Below are positions 1-7,763 of a stretch of 44,352 nt of DNA, piece by piece. Both the position numbers and the translations under genes were made by a program. The stretch is from positions 1 through 44,352 of the forward strand of contig JAHEEE010000001.1 of assembly GCA_024640845.1 (NCBI GenBank). The letters run 5' to 3'. This stretch comes from Myxococcales bacterium (GTDB lineage Bacteria > Myxococcota_A > Polyangia > Polyangiales > Houyiibacteriaceae). The notes beneath the pieces were generated by a model. It made no database searches. It saw only the letters and a list, made by a program, of their open reading frames with translations, and was not told the origin of the DNA. Every line of letters starts with the position of its first letter. The stretch's first letter is position 1.

Positions 1-951
1 GATCCGAAGCGCTTCTTCGCGGAGCCGCCGTCCGGCGTTCGCGTCCGTGCGGAGAAGGGTCGTTGGTTGCCCCGCTTCGAGCCAAGCGACGGAACCTGTG
101 AGGCGATCAGCTTCGATAGCCCGTTCCAGCCGGTCAACCCGGCCCAACACAAGCGGTACCTGCGCCACGGCGCCAACCGCGTCGCACATGCGCGGCTACT
201 TCGGCACCGCGGAAACCAACACCGGCCGACCATCGTCGCGATCCACGGCTTCACTGCCGACTGGTATCTCATCAACGAATGGTTCTTCGCGCTCCCTTGG
301 TTCTACCGAATGGGATGCAACGTCGCGCTGTTCACACTACCGTTCCACGGTCCGCGCCAAACGCGATTCTCGCCGTTCTCCGGCCACGGATACTTCGCCG
401 GCGGCGCGTCGCGCCTGAACGAGGCCGTCGCGCAATCGGTGTTCGACTTCAGGATTCTGTTCGACTGGTTACAGCGCGAACGGGGCGCGGAGCAAATCGG
501 GGTGACCGGCCTCAGCCTCGGCGGCTTCACGACTGCGATGCTTGCAAGCGTAGAGGATCGCCTTGCCTTTGCCATTCCCAACGTGCCGGTCGTGAGCCTC
601 GCGGACCTGGTCCTCGAATGGCAGCCGATCGGCTGGCTTCTTCGCGGCGCGCTCCTGACGAAGGGAATGGGCCTCCAGGATGTCCGCCGCATGGTAGCCG
701 TCAGCTGCCCTCTCAGCTACGCGCCCGTTCTTCCGCCTGAACGTCTGATGATCGTGGGCGGAGTCGGTGATCGCCTAGCGCCGCCCAAGCACTCGCGGCT
801 TCTCTGGGATCACTGGGGCCGGTGCAGGATCCACTGGTTCCCCGGCAGTCACATCATTCACATGGACCGAGGCGTCTATCTGACCGAGATGGCGCGCTTC
901 ATGGTAGGACGCGGCTTCTTGCCCCAGGGCGAGCTCCCGCCCGCGCATTAG
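1..951 (+). CDS. alpha/beta hydrolase family protein, 5' truncated by window edge
   Basis: The reading frame is open from base 1 without a stop, so the true start probably lies left of the window; the only internal start candidate near the edge is a TTG at 67. The protein has an alpha/beta-hydrolase layout: an oxyanion-loop-like AIHGF strand turn, a nucleophile elbow GLSLGG (serine in the GxSxG context), and a late GSHIIH segment that could supply the catalytic histidine. A charge-relay acid is plausible in the VGDRLAPP stretch. The substrate cannot be read from the sequence. It is followed 58 bases later by an EXPERA membrane protein and a short-chain dehydrogenase, so a lipid or sterol-like substrate is possible but inferred only from context. 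Confidence 0.8.
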   Translation, partial: DPKRFFAEPPSGVRVRAEKGRWLPRFEPSDGTCEAISFDSPFQPVNPAQHKRYLRHGANRVAHARLLRHRGNQHRPTIVAIHGFTADWYLINEWFFALPWFYRMGCNVALFTLPFHGPRQTRFSPFSGHGYFAGGASRLNEAVAQSVFDFRILFDWLQRERGAEQIGVTGLSLGGFTTAMLASVEDRLAFAIPNVPVVSLADLVLEWQPIGWLLRGALLTKGMGLQDVRRMVAVSCPLSYAPVLPPERLMIVGGVGDRLAPPKHSRLLWDHWGRCRIHWFPGSHIIHMDRGVYLTEMARFMVGRGFLPQGELPPAH

Positions 952-1009
952 GGATGGATTTTTGCGGCTCGCTGAGTACCCTCCCGGGAACTTCGAACGA
1001 GGGTATTTC

Positions 1010-1522
1010 ATGGAGCGTGTGATTCCACTGTCCCGCCGCAAGGGCGACATCGTCATCTTGGGCTTCTTCTGGCTCAACATCCTTCTCATCACCTACATCG
1101 TGGACGTCGAGCAGATCGTGCTGCCGGACATCAGCGGGGACTGGGAGTACCCGCTGTGGCCGCCCGCTTTCTGGGTCGACATCATCCATTGGTACGGCAG
1201 GAACTTCGATCCCGTCCTCATCGCGCGCCCGGTGTGGTGGCGCATGACGATCTGGATCGACTCGCTCTTCTTTGGGCCGTTCTACGTCTTCGCGATCTAT
1301 GCCTACACGAAGGGCAAGAACTGGATTCGCATTCCGAGCATCATCTGGGCGTCCGTCCTGATCACGAACGTCACGATCATCCTCGGCGAGGAGTTCATGG
1401 GACCACACTCGACCCCACATCCCTGGATGGTGCTCGCACTCAACGCACCCTGGGTGTTGGTGCCCGCCTATACCATCAGGCGCATGTGGAACGCCGAGAC
1501 CCCCTTCACCGAGAACACTTGA
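1010..1522 (+). CDS. EXPERA-domain (emopamil-binding / TMEM97-like) membrane protein
   Basis: 170 residues with about four hydrophobic helices. The pattern FDPVLIARPVWW, an acidic helix (IWIDSLFFGPFY), then KGKNWIRIPSIIW and a closing glutamate helix resembles the EXPERA family (TMEM97, EBP-like proteins), which in eukaryotes bind or isomerise sterols or act as sterol-related receptors. I chose the ATG at 1010 because a GAGG sits about 7 bases upstream; an in-frame TTG at 962 would add 16 residues with no ribosome site. The stop is two bases before the next ATG (short-chain dehydrogenase), so the two are probably co-transcribed. The family call rests on motif resemblance; the ligand is unknown. 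Confidence 0.72.
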   Translation: MERVIPLSRRKGDIVILGFFWLNILLITYIVDVEQIVLPDISGDWEYPLWPPAFWVDIIHWYGRNFDPVLIARPVWWRMTIWIDSLFFGPFYVFAIYAYTKGKNWIRIPSIIWASVLITNVTIILGEEFMGPHSTPHPWMVLALNAPWVLVPAYTIRRMWNAETPFTENT

Positions 1523-1524
1523 GC

Positions 1525-2322
1525 ATGACGGCGTTCGTCGATCGCTACGGGCCCTGGGCGGTCGTTGCCGGCGCATCGGAAGGAATCGGCGCGTCTTTTT
1601 CGAAAAAGCTCGGCGAGCGGGGTTTCAACCTGGTTCTCGTCGCGCGACGCGTAGGGCCACTCGAGGAGCTGGCTTCCGAGATCGGAGCCAAGCACCAGGT
1701 CGAGGTTCGAGTCCAAGCGCTCGACCTCGGTGCCCCGAACGTCTCGTCCGAGCTCGGCCATGCAACCGAAGCTCTCGATGTCGGCCTAGTGATCTACAAC
1801 GCGGCGTATTCCCCGATCGGGGCGTTCATCGAGGTCGACGTCGAAGAGCACATCAAGGCGGTCAACGTCAATGTCCTCGGCACTTTGCGCGTGGCGCACT
1901 ACTTCGGCCGGCGGCTCGCGGACCGAGGGAAGGGCGGCATCATCATCATGAGCTCGATGAGCAGCATCCAGGGCACGGCGATGGTCGCGAACTATGCAGC
2001 CACGAAGGCCTACGACACGATCCTCGCGGAGGGATTGTGGCGCGAGCTTGGACAGCGCGGCGTGGACGTCCTCGGCTGCATTGCGGGCGCCACGCTGACC
2101 CCCAACTATGAGGGGTCGACCGACAAGATCCCGAGCAGCTGGCTCGCGCGTCCGATGAAGCCGGGCGATGTCGCCGAACAGGCGCTCCATGACCTCGGTC
2201 AGCGCCCGAGTGGGGTGTCGGGCGGCCGGAACCGATTTGCGGCCGCCTTGCTCGCCCGTCTTCTGCCGCGCCGGGCCGCCATCGAGATGGTGAGCAAGGA
2301 AACCGAGCACATGTACCGCTGA
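1525..2322 (+). CDS. short-chain dehydrogenase/reductase (SDR)
   Basis: 265 residues, classical SDR size. A nucleotide-binding GASEGIG motif lies near the N-terminus (a TGxxxGIG variant with A for T), followed by an arginine pair (VARR) after beta-2, which usually favours NADP(H). The NNAG-equivalent is YNAAYS; the catalytic serine is in IMSSMSS and the YxxxK pair is YAATK. The enzyme should oxidise or reduce a hydroxyl/carbonyl group. The sequence style is that of the 17-beta-hydroxysteroid-dehydrogenase-like or DltE-like SDRs, but the substrate is not determinable. It starts 2 bases after the EXPERA gene, suggesting a shared lipid or sterol-like substrate (inference). Confidence 0.88.
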   Translation: MTAFVDRYGPWAVVAGASEGIGASFSKKLGERGFNLVLVARRVGPLEELASEIGAKHQVEVRVQALDLGAPNVSSELGHATEALDVGLVIYNAAYSPIGAFIEVDVEEHIKAVNVNVLGTLRVAHYFGRRLADRGKGGIIIMSSMSSIQGTAMVANYAATKAYDTILAEGLWRELGQRGVDVLGCIAGATLTPNYEGSTDKIPSSWLARPMKPGDVAEQALHDLGQRPSGVSGGRNRFAAALLARLLPRRAAIEMVSKETEHMYR

Positions 2323-2323
2323 A

Positions 2324-2343
2324 CGCCGATTTCGCCATCGGTG
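2324..2343 (+). terminator. possible intrinsic terminator after the SDR gene
   Basis: A 7-bp stem (CGCCGAT / ATCGGTG, one G-U pair) with a 6-base loop starts directly after the SDR stop and is followed by GGTTTCTT. The stem is short and the T tract is interrupted, so this is only suggestive. Confidence 0.4.
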
Positions 2344-2449
2344 GGTTTCTTGCTCGTATCGCCTTTTCTGGGCAAGGGTAGTGCTCCCATTTTCCAGGGT
2401 TTGTGGCGCAAACTTGCAGACGCCCTGTGGGCACGTTAATCAGCTATTC

Positions 2450-3469
2450 ATGCGTCGCGTCACCGCAGTCTTGCTTTCCTTCATGCTCCTCTCGGCGTGC
2501 ATTCGGCATCGACTCCCCCAGGCGCCGGCCCACCCCGAGGACGACCCGGCCTTCACGGCGCCCGAGGTCATTCGGCCCCGGGGCCTCGATTCTGATCCTC
2601 CCGCCGCGCTGGAACTGTTGCCCGGTGATGTCATTCAGCTCACGACGGTCTCAGCAAAAACCGAAGTTTACGAGGGGCTCATCGTCGATGCGATGGGTCA
2701 GCTTCACGTCCCGCTGGCTGGCGACATTCAAGTCGGAGGAAAGACGCTTTCCCAGGCAGAGAAGGCCGTTGAGCGCGGGCTTCAACGCTACGACCGTTTC
2801 GTGCGCGTCAATTTGGTCATCAGTGCGCTCGACGGGCACATGGCCACGGTAGTCGGCGCGGCGACGACCCCAGGGCGATTCAAAGTCAGCCCAGGGATGC
2901 GTCTGGCGGACTTGCTCGCTCTTGCCGGCGGCCCCGCCATCGGGCAGTCGGAGTTCATTCCCACATTGCTCGGCAATCTCGATCTCGCCCGGCTGGTCAG
3001 GGGCGACGAAACCGTTCCGGTGAGCGTCCAGCTCGCCAGGCGGGGTGACCCGAAGCACAACGTTCGGGTTCAGCCCGGCGATCAGTTGTTCATCCCGCCG
3101 GTCACCGACGAGTTGATCATGGTGTTGGGCGAGGTAACTAGGCCGCAACCCGTTGCATATCGGGAGGGCCTGCGTTTGACCGAGGTGCTGGCAAGGGCTG
3201 GAAGCGTCAACACGCAGCGCGGCGATCGAAAAGACATCCGCATCATCCGCGGCCCCCTGGACGAACCCCGTGTCTACACGACCAGTATGAAGGCGTTGAG
3301 CGTAGGGGACTCCAAGGACATCCTGCTCGTCCCCGGTGACATCGTTTACGTCAGCAGGGCCTGGTACGCGAGCACCGGCGACGTCCTCAACGCCCTTTCG
3401 CCCCTCCTCTCGCTTGCCAACGCTGTTGCCATTCTCGGCGTCGCGGGCGCCATCGGCACCACCCGATAG
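2450..3469 (+). CDS. polysaccharide biosynthesis/export lipoprotein (Wza-like, SLBB domains)
   Basis: 339 residues. It begins with a lipoprotein signal peptide ending in the lipobox LSAC (cysteine about residue 17), so it should be anchored in the outer membrane. A poly-export domain (GDVIQLTT... LHVPLAGDI) is followed by two SLBB-like units (MATVVGAATTPGRF... LLALAGGP and MVLGEVTRPQPV... VLARAGS). It ends in a hydrophobic, glycine-rich helix, which in Wza-type proteins contributes to the outer-membrane pore. It is shorter than enterobacterial Wza but normal for this family. The ATG at 2450 is preferred over an upstream in-frame start at 2381 because it begins the signal peptide. It abuts the phosphopantetheinyl transferase; no glycosyltransferase or Wzc-type kinase lies beside it. 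Confidence 0.88.
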   Translation: MRRVTAVLLSFMLLSACIRHRLPQAPAHPEDDPAFTAPEVIRPRGLDSDPPAALELLPGDVIQLTTVSAKTEVYEGLIVDAMGQLHVPLAGDIQVGGKTLSQAEKAVERGLQRYDRFVRVNLVISALDGHMATVVGAATTPGRFKVSPGMRLADLLALAGGPAIGQSEFIPTLLGNLDLARLVRGDETVPVSVQLARRGDPKHNVRVQPGDQLFIPPVTDELIMVLGEVTRPQPVAYREGLRLTEVLARAGSVNTQRGDRKDIRIIRGPLDEPRVYTTSMKALSVGDSKDILLVPGDIVYVSRAWYASTGDVLNALSPLLSLANAVAILGVAGAIGTTR

Positions 3470-4120
3470 ATGCACAAGCCGCTCTTCCATCGATTGGTCT
3501 CCAAGGACGTCGAGACGGAGGAGGTCGACCCGCATTCGGTTGGTGGTGGCCTGTTGAGCGCGGAGCGAGATGCGATCCAGGGCGCAGCCCAGACCCGTGT
3601 CGAACAGTTCACAGCCGGCAGAGTATGCAGCCGCCTGGCGTTGGCGCGCCTCGGTGTCGCTGCAACCACACCGATCGAGCGTGGCGAGGATCGCGCGCCG
3701 ATTTGGCCGCGGGGGTTCATCGGAAGCATCACCCACACGGACACATGGTGCGCCGCCGCTGTGGCTCGGCTCGGCGAGCTGCGTTCTCTCGGGATCGACC
3801 TCGAATCCGCGACACCCCTAAAGGAGGCCCTGTGGCGGCGCGTCTGCACGCCCGACGAGCGCGAGTGGTTGCGTGAGCTCCCCGATGCAGGGCGGATGGG
3901 AAAAGTTCTCTTCAGCGCCAAAGAGGCGGTTTACAAGTGCCAGTATCCGCTGACGAGTCAGTTCCTCGGCTTTCATGCGGTCCAGGTCGAGATCGGTGAT
4001 GGCTCGTTTCGCGCCGTCTTTCGGCAGGAGGTCGGCGAGTTCAAGCCTGGCCACGAAATGACGGGTCGCTATCTCGTCGAGGATGGGTTCGTGGCAACCG
4101 CCTGCGAGCTGCGCGCATGA
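3470..4120 (+). CDS. 4'-phosphopantetheinyl transferase, EntD/Sfp type
   Basis: 216 residues. It carries the three signatures of the Sfp/EntD superfamily: GSITHTD (CoA-binding GSxSH-like), the metal-binding GIDLE, and FSAKEAVYK (the catalytic glutamate/lysine helix). The enzyme transfers phosphopantetheine from CoA to the serine of acyl, peptidyl or aryl carrier proteins. The overall pattern (RGFIGSITHT, then FSAKEAVYKCQYP) is of the EntD branch. It starts on the base after the upstream stop and shares four bases (ATGA) with the next gene, so translation is probably coupled. No carrier protein, NRPS or PKS is encoded in the window, so its target is elsewhere. Confidence 0.9.
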   Translation: MHKPLFHRLVSKDVETEEVDPHSVGGGLLSAERDAIQGAAQTRVEQFTAGRVCSRLALARLGVAATTPIERGEDRAPIWPRGFIGSITHTDTWCAAAVARLGELRSLGIDLESATPLKEALWRRVCTPDEREWLRELPDAGRMGKVLFSAKEAVYKCQYPLTSQFLGFHAVQVEIGDGSFRAVFRQEVGEFKPGHEMTGRYLVEDGFVATACELRA

Positions 4121-4515
4121 GCGAGGAGACGCTGAACGTCGTCATCGATGTTCCTCGCGGCAGCTTCATCAAACGCAAAGACGATGGGAGCATTGATTTC
4201 GTCTCTCCGTTCCCCTCGCCCTTCAACTATGGGCACGTCCCCGGCACCATCGCGGACGACGGAGACGCAATCGACGTGGTGGTTCTCGGTCCTCGACTCC
4301 GGCGAGGCGCTCGCGCGACCGCCGTCGTTCAGGCAACGATCGGCTTCGTCGACGCGGGCGTGCCCGATCCGAAGCGTGTTTGTGCCGACCAACCGCTTGG
4401 CGCCGCCGACCGCCGGCGCGTCGAGGGCTTCTTTCGCTGCTACGCCGTCGTCAAGCGGCTGATCAACCGGCTTCGGGGTCAGCCCGGCCCGACCCGCTAT
4501 CTCGGCTGGCTCTAG
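4117..4515 (+). CDS. inorganic pyrophosphatase-like protein, short and partly degenerate
   Basis: 132 residues, shorter than the roughly 175 of E. coli Ppa. The family I pyrophosphatase frame is recognisable: VVIDVPRGSFIK, FNYGHVPGT, then DDGDAIDVVVL with the three aspartates of the metal-binding DGDPxD motif, and VDAGVPDPK, which keeps the second aspartate pair and lysine. By my hand alignment several positions deviate: the E of the E. coli YE pair is lysine here, the glutamate of the DE pair is alanine, and the late active-site lysine (after FFxxY) is alanine. It may be a pyrophosphatase of altered efficiency or a related phosphohydrolase. It overlaps the PPTase stop by four bases. Confidence 0.75.
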   Translation: MSEETLNVVIDVPRGSFIKRKDDGSIDFVSPFPSPFNYGHVPGTIADDGDAIDVVVLGPRLRRGARATAVVQATIGFVDAGVPDPKRVCADQPLGAADRRRVEGFFRCYAVVKRLINRLRGQPGPTRYLGWL

Positions 4516-4546
4516 CGCGGTTGGTCGTGCAGACTCTTCCACTCGT

Positions 4547-5728
4547 TTGGCTCAGTCCCCCGATATACGAGTCCTGTCGTCACTGAGGTCCGTAGACCCT
4601 CGCGCCTGGAACGAGCTCGTCGGCGAAGACGATCCTTTCGTCGAGCACGCCTTTCTCTCGCTCCTCGAGGAGAGCGGCTCGGTCGGCCGCGGCTCCGGCT
4701 GGGAGCCAACGCACGTCACCGCGTGGCGGGGCGACCGGCTCGTCGGAGCGCTGCCACTCTATCTCAAGACCCACAGCTACGGCGAATACATCTTCGATTG
4801 GGGGTGGGCCGACGCCGCATCGCGGCTTGGGATCGCGTATTACCCAAAGTTGGTGGCCATGGTTCCCGTGACACCCGTCACCGGTCGCCGCTTCCTGCTC
4901 GCACCCGAAGAGGCTCCCGGCCCTCTGGTCTCGCGATTGATCGACGGTTGTTTCGAGGTGGCCGATGCGACGAAGGCTTCCTCGATTCACCTGCTGTTCC
5001 TGAACCCCGACGAGCACGCGTGGGTTACGTCCGACGGCCGGCTGATGAAGCGGCTCTCGTTTCAGTTCCATTGGCGAAACGCCGGCTACGAGACCTTCGA
5101 CGACTTCGTCGGCGAGTTCCGCTCTTCGATGCGCAAGAAGCTCCGCAAGGAGCGTCGGGTGGCTGCCGAATCGAGTCTCCAGATCGAAAAGGTCCACGGT
5201 CACGAGCTCAGCACGCTCGATTGGCTGACGCTCGAGCGCTTGTATCGCGCGACGTGTGGGCGGAAGGGCTCCTATCCCTATCTGACCCGGGAGTTCTTCG
5301 AGCTTGCCCCCGCACGGCTCGACGGCTCGCCTCTGGTGCTCGTCGCGCGAGACGAGGGACGCATTGTTGCGGCTTCCCTCAATTTCGAAAAAGGAGGCCA
5401 CCTCTATGGCCGGTATTGGGGCGCCAGCGAGCAGCACGACATGCTTCACTTCGAGCTCTGCTACTATCGGCTCATCGAGCACGCGATCGATCAGCGCATG
5501 CGACGTTTCGAAGCCGGCGCACAAGGAACGCACAAGCTGCGGCGCGGCTTGATGCCCGTGCCGATTTACAGCGGCCATTGGGTTCGCCATCCTGTGCTCG
5601 CACAAGCCGTTGCTGACTTCCTCCCGCGGGAGGCAGCGTCCGTCCAGGAGCAGATCCAAGAGCTGGCCCACCACGGACCGTTCCGTCGGCACGAGGCCGA
5701 ATCGCAAGACATCCGAGAGCCGAGATGA
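4547..5728 (+). CDS. GNAT/FemAB-like acyltransferase (DUF482, COG3146 family)
   Basis: 393 residues. The protein matches the DUF482 family, double-GNAT proteins related to FemAB-type aminoacyl/acyltransferases: an N-terminal WNELVGEDDPFVEHAFL, a GDRLVGALPLYLK strand, the SSMRKKLRKERR basic helix and a C-terminal GRYWG... FELCYY... RFEAGAQGTHK segment. Family members are often annotated as peptidoglycan-biosynthesis-like proteins but are not well characterised. No ATG is available near the N-terminus; the TTG at 4547 is used here, with no clear ribosome site. Its stop overlaps the next ATG by four bases. Role in this operon unknown. Confidence 0.8.
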   Translation: MAQSPDIRVLSSLRSVDPRAWNELVGEDDPFVEHAFLSLLEESGSVGRGSGWEPTHVTAWRGDRLVGALPLYLKTHSYGEYIFDWGWADAASRLGIAYYPKLVAMVPVTPVTGRRFLLAPEEAPGPLVSRLIDGCFEVADATKASSIHLLFLNPDEHAWVTSDGRLMKRLSFQFHWRNAGYETFDDFVGEFRSSMRKKLRKERRVAAESSLQIEKVHGHELSTLDWLTLERLYRATCGRKGSYPYLTREFFELAPARLDGSPLVLVARDEGRIVAASLNFEKGGHLYGRYWGASEQHDMLHFELCYYRLIEHAIDQRMRRFEAGAQGTHKLRRGLMPVPIYSGHWVRHPVLAQAVADFLPREAASVQEQIQELAHHGPFRRHEAESQDIREPR

Positions 5729-6807
5729 CGGCGCTCTTCGCCTACTTCGGGCTGGCGCTCGGTGTCTCTTTTCTCTGTTCGATTCTCGAAGCTGGGCTCC
5801 TGAGTGTCACGCCATCACACGTCGCCAAGCTCGTCCAGGATCGACCGAAGGTCGGTTTGAAGATCCGTGGACTCAAGGCGAACGTCGATCGCCCGCTCGC
5901 CGCCATCTTGACCTTGAACACCTTCGCGAACACGGCAGGCGCCGCCGGCGTCGGCGCCGAAGCGCAACGGCTATGGGGCTCCGAAGCGCTCGCAATCGCG
6001 TCCGGGGTGCTGACGTTGGCGATCTTGATCATCAGTGAGATCCTCCCGAAGACGCTGGGTGCGCTCTATTGGCGCCGTCTGACGAGCTTCATGGCGACTG
6101 CCCTTCCCATCATGATCCTGGTTTTGTCGCCTTTCGTTTGGCTGTCCGAGGCGATCACGCGCACGCTCAAACGTCGGCGGGTTGCACAGACTTTTTCCCG
6201 CGAGGAGTTTGCCGCGTTGGCGCGAGTGGGCGAGGAGCAGGGCATATTCGACGAGTCGGAGATGAGAATTCTCCGGAATCTCTTCCATTTCGGCTCGCTT
6301 CGGACCCGAGACATCATGACGCCGAGGACAGTCGTGTTTTCCCTCGAGGAAAACACGACGGTTCGGGATGCGGTCGCGGCGCGTGGCTCCATGATCTTTT
6401 CGCGAATTCCGATTTGGAAAGGGACTCCCGATCAAGTGACTGGGTACGTACTTAAAGACCAACTGCTGCTCCGCGCGGCGCGCGACCAGCTCGATGCTCC
6501 TTTGAGCTCGTTTGCCCGAGAGGCGTTGATGGTGCCCGACACGATCGCATTGCCCTCTCTCTTCGAGAAGCTCCTCGACAATCGAGAGCACATCGCCGTG
6601 GTCGTCGACGAATACGGTGGCGTCGACGGCGTCGTGACCATGGAAGACGTCCTCGAAACCTTGATTGGTCTCGAGATCGTCGACGAGATGGATTCGGTTC
6701 AAGACATGCGGGCGATGGCGCGGTCGAAATGGGAGCACCGCGCCAAACACATCGAAAATGATCCGCGCGAGCCCGTCGAGCGCCAAGATCCCACGCGCGG
6801 CTCATGA
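5725..6807 (+). CDS. CNNM/CorC-type (DUF21 plus CBS pair) membrane protein
   Basis: 360 residues. The N-terminal 150 residues form the CNNM transmembrane domain (SILEAGLLSVTPSH, LTLNTFANTAGAAGVG, the ISEILPKTLG motif). Two CBS domains follow, starting at RDIMTPRTVVFSLEEN and ending with VVVDEYGGVDGVVTMEDVLETLIG. This is the architecture of the magnesium/cobalt-efflux and hemolysin-like CNNM family. The extra C-terminal CorC/HlyC domain of many relatives is absent; a short polar tail replaces it. It should act in the inner membrane in divalent-cation homeostasis. It overlaps the preceding stop and the following UbiA start by four bases each. Confidence 0.9.
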   Translation: MTALFAYFGLALGVSFLCSILEAGLLSVTPSHVAKLVQDRPKVGLKIRGLKANVDRPLAAILTLNTFANTAGAAGVGAEAQRLWGSEALAIASGVLTLAILIISEILPKTLGALYWRRLTSFMATALPIMILVLSPFVWLSEAITRTLKRRRVAQTFSREEFAALARVGEEQGIFDESEMRILRNLFHFGSLRTRDIMTPRTVVFSLEENTTVRDAVAARGSMIFSRIPIWKGTPDQVTGYVLKDQLLLRAARDQLDAPLSSFAREALMVPDTIALPSLFEKLLDNREHIAVVVDEYGGVDGVVTMEDVLETLIGLEIVDEMDSVQDMRAMARSKWEHRAKHIENDPREPVERQDPTRGS

Positions 6808-7763
6808 GCACCTCGGTCACGAGAGGCGAGCTCCCGAGCTCGAGCGCGGACCGCTGGCTCTATGCGCTCAAGCCTGCCAGTTGGCCCAAGTTGATCGTGC
6901 CGGCGCTTTTCGGCCAGCTCATCGCCGCGAGCTCGGTCGGCCAGTTGAACGTACGGGCATTTGGTTGGGGTCTCGGCTTTACGGTGTTCGGGCTCGCCTT
7001 CATCGTCCTCCTGAACGACTGGGCCGACCGCGAGGTCGACGCGATCAAGCGGAACATGTTTCCCGATCAATGCTCGCCGAAGACAATCCCCGATGGGATT
7101 CTCGGGGCGCACGCCGTCGGTGCAGCAGGCCTCGCTTGTGGCCTCATCGCGGCTATCGTCGCGTTCTCGGCCGAGTCCGCCTTGGGTCGGCGCTTTGCGT
7201 TCGCGGCGGGCGCTGCCTGCATGCTCCTGTTCGTGGCCTATACGCTGCCACCGATCCGACTCAACTATCGTGGCGGGGGTGAGCTCCTCGAGGCGCTCGG
7301 CGTGGGGTTCGCCTTGCCGCTATACAACGCATATTTGCAGGTTGGCGAAAACGTCCCGCGTGTGTGGCCGTGGGTCGCGGGTTATGCGGTTCTGAGCCTC
7401 GGAAGCGGCGTTGCGAGCGGTCTTTCCGACGAGCAAAGCGACCGCGCCGGCGGCAAGCGGACGTTCGTCTCCACGTTTGGCAATGCCCTCGCCAGAAGGC
7501 TGACCGAGAGTTGCGTCGTGGCGGGCGCACTGATTTGGGCTGCCGCTGCACTCTGGCGGCCCGACTGGGTGCCCGTCTGGGCGGTCGCGCCCGCGATTGC
7601 CATCGTCGCATGGAACTTCGTCGCGATGCGTCGGATGAGCGACGACGCCGTCACCAACGCATTCGGCGCGCAGAGCCGCTACAAGCACTTCCTTCACCGA
7701 GCGATCTGGCATAGTACGACGGTGGCCGCCGTCCTCTTGTGGCTCCAGTCGACCCTCGCATGA
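6804..7763 (+). CDS. UbiA-family prenyltransferase (copy 1)
   Basis: 319 residues with about nine hydrophobic helices. The two aspartate-rich motifs of the superfamily are intact: NDWADREVD at about residues 71-79 and SDEQSD at about 208-213, which bind the Mg-diphosphate of the prenyl donor. Family members attach isoprenoid chains to aromatic, tetrapyrrole or glycerol-phosphate acceptors in the membrane. The acceptor here is not evident. It overlaps both neighbours by four bases, and a second UbiA (8488-9345) shares the unusual YRGGGELL block, so the two are paralogues. UbiA or MenA orthology is not supported strongly enough for a symbol. Confidence 0.9.
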   Translation: MSTSVTRGELPSSSADRWLYALKPASWPKLIVPALFGQLIAASSVGQLNVRAFGWGLGFTVFGLAFIVLLNDWADREVDAIKRNMFPDQCSPKTIPDGILGAHAVGAAGLACGLIAAIVAFSAESALGRRFAFAAGAACMLLFVAYTLPPIRLNYRGGGELLEALGVGFALPLYNAYLQVGENVPRVWPWVAGYAVLSLGSGVASGLSDEQSDRAGGKRTFVSTFGNALARRLTESCVVAGALIWAAAALWRPDWVPVWAVAPAIAIVAWNFVAMRRMSDDAVTNAFGAQSRYKHFLHRAIWHSTTVAAVLLWLQSTLA

